Below are positions 14,996 through 25,000 of a stretch of 27,362 nt of DNA, one piece after another (positions within the stretch are counted from its first letter, which is position 1; every line of letters begins with the position of its first letter). Below the pieces are notes generated by a model that saw only the letters and a list, made by a program, of their open reading frames with translations, did not search any database and had not been told where the DNA came from. This DNA comes from Bog-950 sp964423405 (GTDB lineage Bacteria; Bacteroidota; Bacteroidia; Chitinophagales; LD1): the NCBI GenBank assembly GCA_964423405.1, contig CAYREY010000069.1, forward strand, positions 1 through 27,362, in the 5' to 3' direction. Made by a program: the position numbers and the translations under genes.

Positions 14996-16096
14996 TGGCT
15001 TTATCCTGAACAAATACTTAATACCACCTTCGCCATACGGGTAATATTTTTTTGGATTTTTTACGCGTGTACCTGTGTCGCTATCGTATTCGTTAAAAGG
15101 GATAGCGCAGTGAAACGCCCCGAAGATTTCGAAGTTGCGGATGCGCCAATCGAGAGAGAAGCCCGGCTCTGCGTTTAGCAACCCGAAGAATTTGTCAGAG
15201 TCTATTTTAAGTCCCGGCCGGCTGATGGCGCGTGTAATCAACGTGTTGTTATCGTGGCCAAAAAACAGGCAAAAATCGGGTGAGATAGTAAACACCTTTG
15301 CTCCCAGCACATTGTAAAAAGCAAAATCTTTGCGCAGCACCAGGCCAACATTTATGCTGTAGGCTTGCCCCGATTTACGGGTTAAATCTTTATAATATAA
15401 CCGGCGGCCCAGCGGACCGGTGGTATATTTTTTACCGGTTAGGTTGCTGCTCCAGCTGGCTGCAACACTTAGCCCCAGGGTTATGTACTGCCAGAAATTG
15501 TAGCTGTTGTACATAAACAGCGTGTTGTTAAGCAGGCCTTTCTGAAAGTCGGAGGCAGGAAACGAATAGTTTTGTGTTTTAATATCAGTTCCGTAAAAAA
15601 TAAAGCTGCGTGCATAGCCTGTGCTGAATGTCCAGCGCTTAAAAAAAGTACGGTTAAAGCCCGGCGATATATACATAGAGGGCACTTTGGCGCTGGCCCG
15701 CATAGTGCTATCGGTAAAAAAGTTGAGCCCCAGTACCGCATAAAAACCCAGTTTATGATAATACATTACCGAAGGGCTGAGCATAGCGCCGGTAAGCCCG
15801 GTGCTTCGCCCGTTAGACAGGATAGGCCCGGTTACATTAAAGCTTATTTCGGCGTGGCTGCTGCGGTTCATTAGCGCTACGGTAGTATCTATGGGTTTGC
15901 GCTTTTTGTACAACATGGCAGCTTTAATGTCTTCAACTTCAAGCAAAAACGAGTCGCGGTACTCTTCCAGCAGGGCAACATCCTCATCGCTCAGGCTATC
16001 GAGCGAGGTTATTTTGTAGCCAGTGGTACCCGGTTGCTGGGCCCGGGTTACCGCAAAAAGTAAGAGCAGCAAGATAGCCGGCAGGGTTTTCCGCAA
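14951..16096 (-). CDS. Outer-membrane beta-barrel-like protein, unknown
   Basis: 381 residues from a TTG at 16096; an in-frame TAA lies two codons upstream, and later starts would cut into the signal peptide (RKTLPAILLLLLFAVTRAQQ). Residues 25-75 look like a periplasmic segment (LDSLSDEDVALLEEYRDSFL). From about residue 80, alternating hydrophobic and polar strands with many aromatic ends (GFYAVLGLNFF, SMYISPGFNRTFF, YITLGLSVAASW) suggest an outer-membrane barrel. It resembles uncharacterised Bacteroidota outer-membrane proteins; no pore or receptor motif was recognised. The last residues (PTPKSPKGDLKGKKL) are encoded by the palindromic repeat at the 3' end rather than by conserved protein sequence. 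It lies in reverse orientation inside an otherwise forward gene run. Confidence 0.75.
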   Translation of the reverse strand: MRKTLPAILLLLLFAVTRAQQPGTTGYKITSLDSLSDEDVALLEEYRDSFLLEVEDIKAAMLYKKRKPIDTTVALMNRSSHAEISFNVTGPILSNGRSTGLTGAMLSPSVMYYHKLGFYAVLGLNFFTDSTMRASAKVPSMYISPGFNRTFFKRWTFSTGYARSFIFYGTDIKTQNYSFPASDFQKGLLNNTLFMYNSYNFWQYITLGLSVAASWSSNLTGKKYTTGPLGRRLYYKDLTRKSGQAYSINVGLVLRKDFAFYNVLGAKVFTISPDFCLFFGHDNNTLITRAISRPGLKIDSDKFFGLLNAEPGFSLDWRIRNFEIFGAFHCAIPFNEYDSDTGTRVKNPKKYYPYGEGGIKYLFRIKPTPKSPKGDLKGKKL

Positions 16097-16228
16097 TTGT
16101 TACTCGTTTTGGGTTAGATACTGTTAAATGCGTCTGGTTTAACTAAATATAAAACAAAACCTGCTGGTGGGGGATTTTTTTTTACAAATAAGCCCTTGTT
16201 GCGGTTGGGCTAAATAGCCCTGAAACCC

Positions 16229-16258
16229 TTGCCCCTTCGGTATTTTATAGTACCTTAG
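16229..16258 (+). promoter_or_regulatory. Candidate promoter for tatA
   Basis: TTG (16229-16231), a 19-nt spacer and TACCTTAG (16251-16258) match the Bacteroidota pattern with one mismatch in the -7 box. It lies about 20 nt before the tatA ATG at 16278. Confidence 0.5.
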
Positions 16259-16277
16259 CCGCCTAAATTTTTGAGCA

Positions 16278-16502
16278 ATGCAAATGCAGTATGCAATATT
16301 TGGTTTGGGTACACCCGAAGTGATTGTGATAATAGTGGTGGTGCTGTTGCTTTTCGGGGGTAAAAAAATACCTGAGCTAATGCGCGGTATTGGCCAGGGC
16401 GTTCGTGAGTTTAACTCGGCCAAATCTAACCTGAAACAGGAGATAGAAGAGGGCATGAGAGAAAAACCGGCAGCCAGAGAAACCGCCGAAGAAAAGAAAT
16501 AA
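16278..16502 (+). CDS. tatA: Sec-independent translocase component TatA/TatE
   Basis: 74 residues, the normal size for Bacteroidota TatA. TatA oligomerises in the cytoplasmic membrane to move folded twin-arginine proteins. Visible features are a short N-terminal segment, FGLGTPEVIVIIVVVLLLFG as the single membrane helix, then the hinge and amphipathic helix GGKKIPELMRGIGQGVREF, and a charged cytoplasmic tail (KQEIEEGMREK...EEKK). FG at the helix end is the family hallmark. Two ATGs (16278 and 16284) are possible. No tatC is in this window. tatA followed by gatA is a frequent Bacteroidota order. Confidence 0.92.
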   Translation: MQMQYAIFGLGTPEVIVIIVVVLLLFGGKKIPELMRGIGQGVREFNSAKSNLKQEIEEGMREKPAARETAEEKK

Positions 16503-16733
16503 TAACCGGCTGCCTGTGCAGCTGTTAATGCCGGCTTACGGCGGCTACGGTTCGCAGTAAGGTAATTGCCGGCCTATACCCGTGTTGTTGTAACATAGCA
16601 AAAGCCACTACCCCCGGGTGCTGGACTTTTTTGTTCTACAGGGTAAATAAAAACTTATAACCATACTGTTACGCACCCGCCGGTTTACGACCGGGTACTT
16701 TACAGAGATTAAAATAGTTATTGAAGTAAAAGC
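16503..16733. other. Intergenic stretch before gatA, no gene seen
   Basis: 231 nt with no convincing open frame or RNA gene. TACTTTAC at 16697-16704 is a poor -7 candidate about 30 nt before the gatA ATG. Confidence 0.45.
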
Positions 16734-18185
16734 ATGAAACCAACCCTCAGGCAAGTACAGGCAGATATAAAAGCGGGTAATACCAGTTGTGAGAAACTGG
16801 TAAGCAGCTACCTGCAGCGCATAGAAGAAAACAAACACCTGAATGCGTACCTGGAAGTATATGGTAGCGAGGCACTGGAACGTGCCCGCCTGCTGGATGA
16901 GAAGCTGGCCAGCGGGGCAGCTACCGGCAAACTGTTTGGTTGTGTAATTGCTATTAAAGATAATATCTGCTACAAGCAACATAAAGTATCTGCTGGTTCT
17001 AAAATACTGGAGGGTTTTACCTCGCTGTATAATGCAACCGTGGTAGAGCGTATGCTGGCAGAAGATGCCATTATAATTGGCCGTACCAACTGCGATGAGT
17101 TTGCCATGGGCAGCAGTAACGAAAACTCGGCCTACGGTAATGTGCTGAATGCACAGGACAACAGCCGCGTGCCCGGTGGTTCATCGGGTGGTAGTGCCGT
17201 AGTGGTACAGGCAGATTTGTGCCATCTGTCGCTGGGTTCAGATACCGGTGGTTCTATCCGCCAGCCGGCATCGTTCTGTGGCCTGGTGGGCCTGAAACCT
17301 ACTTATGGCCGCGTTTCGCGTTATGGGTTGATTGCCTATGCCTCATCGTTCGACCAGATTGGCCCGTTTACGCACAGCGTAGAAGATGCTGCCCTGCTAA
17401 TGGAAGTAATATCGGGTAAAGATGCGCACGACTCTACGTCTTCATCGGCACCGGTGCCTGCTTATGCGGCACAATTGGGGTACGATAAAAAGGCACGTAT
17501 TGCTGTGTTTCCATCTACCATGAACAGCGAGGGCCTTAACGGCGAAGTGAAGGCAGCTATGGAAGAAACCCTGGCAGCACTTAAAGCCGATGGCCACACC
17601 GTAGAGAATGTAGAGTTTGACCTGCTGGAGTACCTGATACCTGCCTACTATGTTTTAACTACTGCCGAGGCCAGCAGTAACCTGGCCCGGTTTGACGGGG
17701 TACATTACGGTTTCCGCTCTAAAAACCTGGACGATGCCGCTGGTACCGATAAAATGGAACTGGTGTACCGTCGCTCGCGTACTGAGGGTTTTGGCCGCGA
17801 GGTAAAGAACCGTATTATGCTGGGCACCTTTGTGCTTAGCTCGGGTTACTACGATGCCTACTATAGCCGTGCCCAGAAAGTGCGCCGCATATTAACCGAA
17901 AAAATACGCGGTATACTAAGCAGTTACGATTTTATACTGATGCCAACTTCGCCTACGGTAGCCTTTAAATTTGGCGAGAAAACCGATAACCCGGTAGAGA
18001 TGTACCTGGCCGATATTTATACGGTTTTGGCTAACCTTACCGGTATTCCGGCTATATCGTTGCCGGTAGCTACCGATAGCAAAGGCCTGCCTATAGGGGT
18101 ACAATTACTGGCCGATAAATTCAGGGATGGCGATTTGCTTGCGTTTTCCGACAAAATGATGCAAATTCATGCCCCCGAAAATTAA
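16734..18185 (+). CDS. gatA: Asp-tRNA(Asn)/Glu-tRNA(Gln) amidotransferase subunit A
   Basis: 483 residues, normal for GatA. As part of the GatCAB complex it releases ammonia from glutamine to amidate mischarged Glu-tRNA(Gln) or Asp-tRNA(Asn). It belongs to the amidase-signature family, and the Ser-cisSer-Lys triad is present: K75 in AIKDN, S150 in PGGSSGGSA, S174 in GSDTGGSIRQPA. FCGLVGLKPTYGRVSRYGL and the later QIGPFTHSVEDAALL, NRIMLGTFVLSSGYYDAYY and LPTSPTVAFKFGEK are typical of GatA rather than of fatty-acid amidases. gatB and gatC are not adjacent, as often in Bacteroidota. Cytosolic. Confidence 0.95.
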   Translation: MKPTLRQVQADIKAGNTSCEKLVSSYLQRIEENKHLNAYLEVYGSEALERARLLDEKLASGAATGKLFGCVIAIKDNICYKQHKVSAGSKILEGFTSLYNATVVERMLAEDAIIIGRTNCDEFAMGSSNENSAYGNVLNAQDNSRVPGGSSGGSAVVVQADLCHLSLGSDTGGSIRQPASFCGLVGLKPTYGRVSRYGLIAYASSFDQIGPFTHSVEDAALLMEVISGKDAHDSTSSSAPVPAYAAQLGYDKKARIAVFPSTMNSEGLNGEVKAAMEETLAALKADGHTVENVEFDLLEYLIPAYYVLTTAEASSNLARFDGVHYGFRSKNLDDAAGTDKMELVYRRSRTEGFGREVKNRIMLGTFVLSSGYYDAYYSRAQKVRRILTEKIRGILSSYDFILMPTSPTVAFKFGEKTDNPVEMYLADIYTVLANLTGIPAISLPVATDSKGLPIGVQLLADKFRDGDLLAFSDKMMQIHAPEN

Positions 18186-18250
18186 TAGACAAACTAACAC
18201 TACACTATTGGTAAACTCCAACCCAAACTGAAGCGCCTATCGTCTCTTTC

Positions 18251-18258
18251 TACCTTTG
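18251..18258 (+). promoter_or_regulatory. Candidate -7 box upstream of ruvA
   Basis: TACCTTTG matches TAnnTTTG perfectly, but no TTTG/TTG lies 19-21 nt upstream (only CTG at 18228-18230). Use of this box would give ruvA a leader of about 100 nt containing the hairpin at 18293-18339. Confidence 0.4.
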
Positions 18259-18292
18259 AAAAATTACATTAGCACCATAAGTTAATAGCCGG

Positions 18293-18339
18293 CGGTTAAC
18301 AGATAATCGCAAAGAGAACCTTTGCCTTATTGTTAACCG
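18293..18339 (+). promoter_or_regulatory. Three-tier hairpin in the ruvA leader
   Basis: CGGTTAACA (18293-18301) pairs with TGTTAACCG (18331-18339), ATAA with TTAT, and GCAAAG (18309-18314) with CTTTGC (18320-18325) around a 5-nt loop: 19 pairs in a 47-nt structure broken only by 1-2 nt bulges. The outer stem also contains two GTTAAC palindromes that could be protein-binding half-sites. No T-tract follows, so it is not a simple terminator. Confidence 0.55.
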
Positions 18340-18366
18340 GTAGCCATTAGTTTACAACAAGGCAAG

Positions 18367-18963
18367 ATGATAGCGTACCTGAGTGGTAAAATTACATTTA
18401 AGAGCCCTACCCATATTTTTCTGGAAACAGGAGGTATAGGTTATATGGTAAAAATAAGCCTGAACACGTACGAACGGGTGCAGCACCTGGACGATTGCCG
18501 CCTGCATACATCGCTGGTAGTTAAAAGCGAAAACCAGTCGGTTAGCGGTTTCGACCTGTACGGTTTTTATGAAGAAACCGAGAAAGACCTGTTTGAAAAA
18601 CTGATTTCGGTATCGGGCGTAGGGGCCGCCACAGCCCGCATGATGCTAAGCACCTTTAAACCGGATGAGATAAAAAATGCCATTCTATCGGAGAATGAGG
18701 CGATGATACAAAGTATAAAAGGCATAGGCCCCAAATCGGCCAAGCGCATTATACTGGAGCTGAAAGACAAGGTAGGTAAGCTATCGGCCGATGCTATTTT
18801 ATTGCCAACACCAAACAATACAATGAAAGAAGAAGCGTTATTTGCGCTCCTTGCCCTTGGTTTTAATAAGCAGGCGGCCGAAAAGGTATTGGTGAAGTTG
18901 CAAAGCAGCAGTACCAACTGGACTGTGGAGGGTTTGATTAAAGAAGCACTTAAAATGTTGTAG
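18367..18963 (+). CDS. ruvA: Holliday junction branch migration protein RuvA
   Basis: 198 residues, the typical RuvA length. RuvA tetramers bind four-way junctions and load the RuvB motor. The N-terminal OB-fold is recognisable (MIAYLSGKITFKSPTHIFLE, GGIGYMVKIS, FDLYGFYEETEKDLFEKLI). The middle domain carries two helix-hairpin-helix motifs (SVSGVGAATARMML and SIKGIGPKSAKRIILELKDK), and the C-terminal three-helix domain that contacts RuvB starts around KEEALFALLALGFNKQAAEK. It is cytosolic. It stands directly upstream of sprA, a gene order seen across Bacteroidota that has no known functional link. Confidence 0.96.
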   Translation: MIAYLSGKITFKSPTHIFLETGGIGYMVKISLNTYERVQHLDDCRLHTSLVVKSENQSVSGFDLYGFYEETEKDLFEKLISVSGVGAATARMMLSTFKPDEIKNAILSENEAMIQSIKGIGPKSAKRIILELKDKVGKLSADAILLPTPNNTMKEEALFALLALGFNKQAAEKVLVKLQSSSTNWTVEGLIKEALKML

Positions 18964-19066
18964 CAGGATAAAGCTGCCGGGCTTTGGCCGGTGGTGTAGA
19001 GAAAGGATTTTAAATAAAATTAAGCAAAACAGCGTAGCATACGCATTAACAATACGGTATAAGCGA

Positions 19067-22000
19067 GTGAGAGTAAAGCATAAAATAGTTACAGGCCTGC
19101 TGGCTTTATCATGCATGGGTGTGCTGTTGGCGGCATACGGCGGTGGCCGTACTTTCCGTATGCGAAACCTGCTGGCCGAGGCGCCGGAACCGGCACCCGT
19201 GCCTGACTCGCCGGAGATAAAGCTGAAGTACCCGATAAAAGACCGTGAGGGCGATTTTGTTACCGATAAGCCGAACGACCCTTTCTACATGAAAGACCCA
19301 CCGGCTATTGAGCAGAAGGTAGAATACGACCCCGAAACCGGTATGTATGTGGTAACCGAAAAGGTAGCCGGGCAGAACGTGCGCCCACCCATGTACATGA
19401 CCTATGGAGAGTACCTGGACTACACCGAAAAGCAGGAACGTGCTGCCTACCTGAAAGAGCGCCAGCATGCGGTAAGCCTGGTAGAAGATAAAAGTATAGT
19501 GCCGCCTATACAGGTTAAAAAACAGTTTTTTGATAAACTGTTTGGCGGCAGCAAAATTGAAATTAAACCACAGGGTAACGTAGAGATGACCCTGGGTGGT
19601 AACGTACAGAAAACAGCCAACCCCAACATACCAATCCGTAACCGCCGTACCGGTGGTTTCGATTTTGATATGAATATCAATATCAACGTAATTGGTAAAA
19701 TTGGCGATAAGCTGCAATTGGGCGTTAAGTACAACACGCAATCGGGTTTTGATTTTGATAACCAGGTTAAACTGGGGTACACCGGCGATGAGGACGACAT
19801 TATTAAGGTAATAGAATTTGGTAACGTATCGCTACCATTACAAACCCGCCTGATAACCGGTAGCCAGACATTGTTTGGTGCCAAAACCCAGTTCCAGTTT
19901 GGCCGCTTAACCTGGACCTCTATCTTCTCACAGCAGAAATCGAAAAAAGAAACCGTACTGATAGAAAACGGCGCCCAACGCCAGAACTTCGAAATCAGAT
20001 CTGACCAGTACGAAGAGAACAAGCACTATTTCCTGGCCCAGTATTTCCGCGATCAGTACGACTATGCGCTATCGGGCCTGCCCAACATAAAAACGGTAGT
20101 AAACATTACGCGTATAGAGGTGTGGGTTACCAACCGTAACGGTACTACCCAAAACGTGCGCGATGTAGTGGGCCTTAACGACTTGGGTGAAGCCAACCCG
20201 TACAACAGTACCCGTATACAAAGCACTGCCAATGGCGATTTGCGTGCGCGCAACGAAGCCAACAACCTGTACGCCCGTCTTAGCTCAAGCCCCGGCAACC
20301 GTTTTGTAGATAACATAGTGGGTACCCTGATAGGCCCTGAGTACGGGCTGGAACAAGGCCAGGATTTTGAAAAAACTTATGCCCGTAAGCTGAATGATAA
20401 CGAGTACACCTACAACCGTCAGCTGGGTTATGTATCACTTAACAGCCAGCTAAACCCTAACGAGGTACTGGCCGTGGCATTTCAGTACGAGTACAACGGT
20501 GCGGTATTTCAGGTGGGTGAGTTTGGTAACCAGGTACCACCCGATAGCAACGCCACCTCAAAAGTACTGTACCTGAAATTGCTGAAAGGCACTACAGTTC
20601 GTCCGCTGCTTCCTATCTGGAACCTGATGATGAAAAATATTTACTCGCTGGGGGCTTACAACCTTAGCAACGAAGATTTCAGGCTGGATTTATATTACAA
20701 CGACCCGGGCGGCGGTTTAAAACGTTATATGCCTAAGGGCTGTATATCGGGTACACCGCTGATACGCGTGCTAAACCTGGACCGGTTGAACATGAACAAC
20801 GACCCGCAGCCCGATGGGTTATTCGACTTTGTGCCGGGGGTAACCATATTGACACAAAACGGGCGGCTTATCTTTCCGGTAAAAGAGCCGTTTGGTAATA
20901 ACCTGCGCGATGCCTTTGAAAATTGCAACCCGCCTACGCCCGATAATATTGCCAACCTGTATGTGTACGACCAGTTGTACGACTCTACCAAATTCCGCGC
21001 ACAGCAGTTTCCGGAGTTTAACCGCTTTGTAATTAAAGGCCAGTACAAGGGCAGTAACAACCGCGAGATTTCGCTGGGTGCCGGTAACATACCGCGCGGC
21101 TCGGTAATAGTAACTGCCGGTGGCCAGAAACTGGTAGAGAATACACACTACACGGTAGATTATAACCTGGGCCGTATTACCATTATAGACCAGGGTATAC
21201 TTAACAGCGGCCAGCAGATTAAAGTAGATTACGAAAACAACAACCTGTTTGCTACACAGGTGCGTACCATGTACGGCACCCGTTTAGATTACCGGGTAAA
21301 CAGTAAGTTTAACATAGGCGGTACCGTAATGCACCTGCGCGAAAGGCCGTTTACCCAAAAGGTGAACATTGGCGATGACCCTATTGCCAACACCATTATG
21401 GGCCTGGATATAAAATACGAAACCAATGCCCCCTGGTTGACCAAAGCGCTGGATAAGCTACCGATTTACTCTACCAAAGAGATGTCTACCATCTCTACTT
21501 ACGCCGAGGTGGCATACCTGAAACCGGGCCACTCGCGTGCTATTAACGGCAACGATAAACAGGGCCAGGTGTATGTAGATGACTTTGAAGGAACCAGCAA
21601 TGGCTACGATTTGAAGACACCACCGGTTAGCTGGAAACTGGGCTCTATACCGCGCAAGGCTACCGATGCCAGTGGTAAAATATTGTTTCCGGAGGCAGAT
21701 TTTATAAACGACGAACGTTCGGGTTATAACCGAGCCAAGCTGGCCTGGTACCGGATAGATAACTCGTTCTTTAACCAGCAGACCTGTCCGGATGTGGTGT
21801 GGAATAACCCCGACCCGCTAACCAACCTGAAGAGCCACTATGTACGTTTAATACCCACACAGGAGGTGTTCCCTAACCGCCCTAACCAAACGCTGGACCA
21901 GAACCTGTACACGTTTGACCTAAGCTACAACCCTAAAGAGCGTGGCCCTTATAACTATGAGGCCGACCCGGGTATTACACCTGGGGTATCGCAGGGTGTG

Positions 22001-25000
22001 GACCCGGCTACCGGTTTACTTAAATCGCCGCAAACACGCTGGGGTGGTGTAATGCGCAGTATAGATAACAACGACCTGGAAGCAACCAACGTAGAGTTTA
22101 TTGAGTTCTGGATGCTAGATCCGTTCTTGTATAACACCACGTCGCCGGGTGGTAAGCTGTACTTTAACCTGGGTAACATATCGGAAGATATATTGCGCGA
22201 TAGCCGTATGAGCTACGAGAACGGCATATACGCCGACACCAACCTGCTGGATAAAACTTTCTGGGGTTGGGTGCCTAAGCAACCGGCACTGGTAGATGCG
22301 TTTGACAACGACCAGAACCTGCGCGGTGTGCAGGATGTGGGCTTTGATGGTATGGGTAACGACCTGGAGCGCTTACGTAAAGATGCCTTTTTACAAAAGC
22401 TGAACGCCAATAACTTTGCGCAGGCAGTAAAAGACAAACTGAATGCCGACCCATCGAGCGATGATTACCGCTTTTTTAAAGATGAAGATGCCTATGCCAA
22501 TGTAGGTAGCGTAGTATCGCGCTATAGCAACTTTACAGGCGTAGAGGGCAACTCGCCGGTGCAAACCAACACCGTACAAACCACAGCGCAAACCAACCTG
22601 CCCGAGAAAGAGGACCTGAACAAAGACAATACGCTGAATGAAAACGAAGAGTATTTTCAGTACGAGATAGATTTAAAACCCGGCATGGGCGTAGGTACTA
22701 ACCGCTACATAGTAGCAGAGGTTAACCAGGCTACCAACCCATCTATAGGTGTAGATGGAAACGGTACACCGGCCCGCTGGTTGCAGTTTCGTATTCCTAT
22801 ACGCGAGTACACCTCGCGCGTGGGTAACATACCCGATTTTAAGAGCATACAGTTTATGCGTATGTTCCTTACCAACTGGCAGGATAGTGTAATACTGCGT
22901 TTTGGTACGCTGGAACTGCGCAGAAACCAATGGCGTACCTACAACCTGAACATAGATGACCCTTGTGATGGAGTAGGCGGCGACGCCGACCTGGGTTACT
23001 TTAACGTAGCATCGGTAGGTATAGAAGAGCACAGCGGTAAACGCCCTGTTAACTATGTGTTGCCACCAAATATTGACCGTACACAGGCGCTGGGTGCACA
23101 AACCAACCAGTTTGTTGCACAAAACGAACAGGCATTGGCTATAAACGCCTGCGACCTGAAAGATTGCAGCCGCAGGGCCGTATTTAAAAACCTTACGCTG
23201 GATGTACGCCGGTATAAGCAACTGCGCATGTTTATACATGCCAACCGTATATCGGGCGAAATAGCTGTTAAGGATGATGAGGTTACAGCCTTTATCCGTA
23301 TCGGGTCGGACTTTGTAGATAACTACTATGAGTACGAAGTGCCGTTGAAAGTTACTGCTGACGGAGCCTATAACAACGACCTTACAAGCGACCGCGAAAT
23401 AGTATGGCCGGTTGCCAACGATGTAGAAATAAACCTGCAGGATTTTGTGCAGCTGAAACAAACGCGTAACTCTACCGATGGTTATCCGCGTACGGCTGTT
23501 TTTTCACAGCGCGATTCGAAAGGCCGGTTGATATCGATAAAAGGTAATCCGGATATAGGTGCCATTAAAACCATTATGCTGGGTATACACAACCCGTTTG
23601 CCGGCGATACTGCCACCAACCCGCTGGTAGATGCCGATGATGCACAGCCTAAGTGTGTAGAGGTATGGTTTAACGAGTTACGTGTATCGGGCTTTGAAGA
23701 ATTTGGTGGTACGGCGGCACTGGCCAATGTAAACATTAAGCTGGCCGATTTGGGTAACATCAGCCTTTCGGGCGAGATGCACACCCGTGGTTTCGGGCAG
23801 GTAGAGCAGAAGATAGACCAGCGTTATAAAGACAACCTGTGGAAGTACGATTTTAGTACCAACATAGAGGGCGGTAAACTATTGCCGGAGAAAGCCGGTA
23901 TCCGCATACCGTTTTATGCCAACTACGCGCAATCGTTCAGCACACCTGAGTTTGACCCATACCAGTTTGATATACCTACGCGCGATTACATAAAAACCAT
24001 TAAAGCCAGCGATGGCAATAAAGCAGCCCGCACGTACCGCTCGCAGGTGCAAACCATTAACACCCGCAGGGGTTACAACTTTAGCAACGTGCGCGTGGTG
24101 CCGCAAACCAAAGCCAAGCGGCCACACATATACGACCCCGGCAACTTCAACTTTACCTATAGCTACAACGAGTTGTTGTTCAGCGATCCGTTTATAGAGA
24201 AGAACTCGAAGAAAAACTGGATGGGTATAATAGGCTGGAGCTTTGCACCGCAAACCAAAGATTTCTCGCCACTTAAAAAGGCTATTAAATCAAAATCGAA
24301 ATGGCTGGACCTGTTCCGCGATTTCAGCTTCAACCCATATCCGTCAACCCTATCGTTTACTACCGATATGAACCGCGATATGACGGAGATAAAACTACGC
24401 TCCCTGGGCGAGGTTGATTTTGACATACCGGCCACGTTCAGTAAAAACTTCCGCTGGAACCGGAACTATGTGTTTAAGTACAATCCGTTCAAATCGCTGA
24501 GTATAGATTACAGCGCCAACAACAATGCCCGTATAGATGAACCGGATGGTAAAATAGATACCAAGGCAGAAAAGAATGCGATATGGAATAACATAGGCCA
24601 GGGTGGCCGTAACACCAACTACAGTCAGCAGTTGGGGGTTAACTATACCATACCTATTAACAAGCTGCCGGCACTTGATTTTATTACCGCTACCGTAAGC
24701 TACAACAGCGGCTATACCTGGACCGCCCTGCCATGGCAACTGGATACCGCCACCAACGAATTGCGCCAGAATACGCTGGGCAACATTATAACCAACAGCC
24801 AGAACGACCGCGCTAAAGTTGACTTTAACTTTAAGAAGCTGTATGATAAAGTACCGTTTCTTAAAACCTATAACTCGCCTAACCCGAATGCCGGCGATAA
24901 GAAAGAGAACGATAAAAAACGCGATGCTGTAAAGAAGGCACGTGAGAAAATAGCCGATGAAATAAAGAAACTGAAAGAGCGCCGCGACAAGCTGAAAGAA

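Noticed and set aside
22673..23461. 262-codon reverse frame inside sprA
   Set aside because: Antisense shadow of a conserved gene; no recognisable family.
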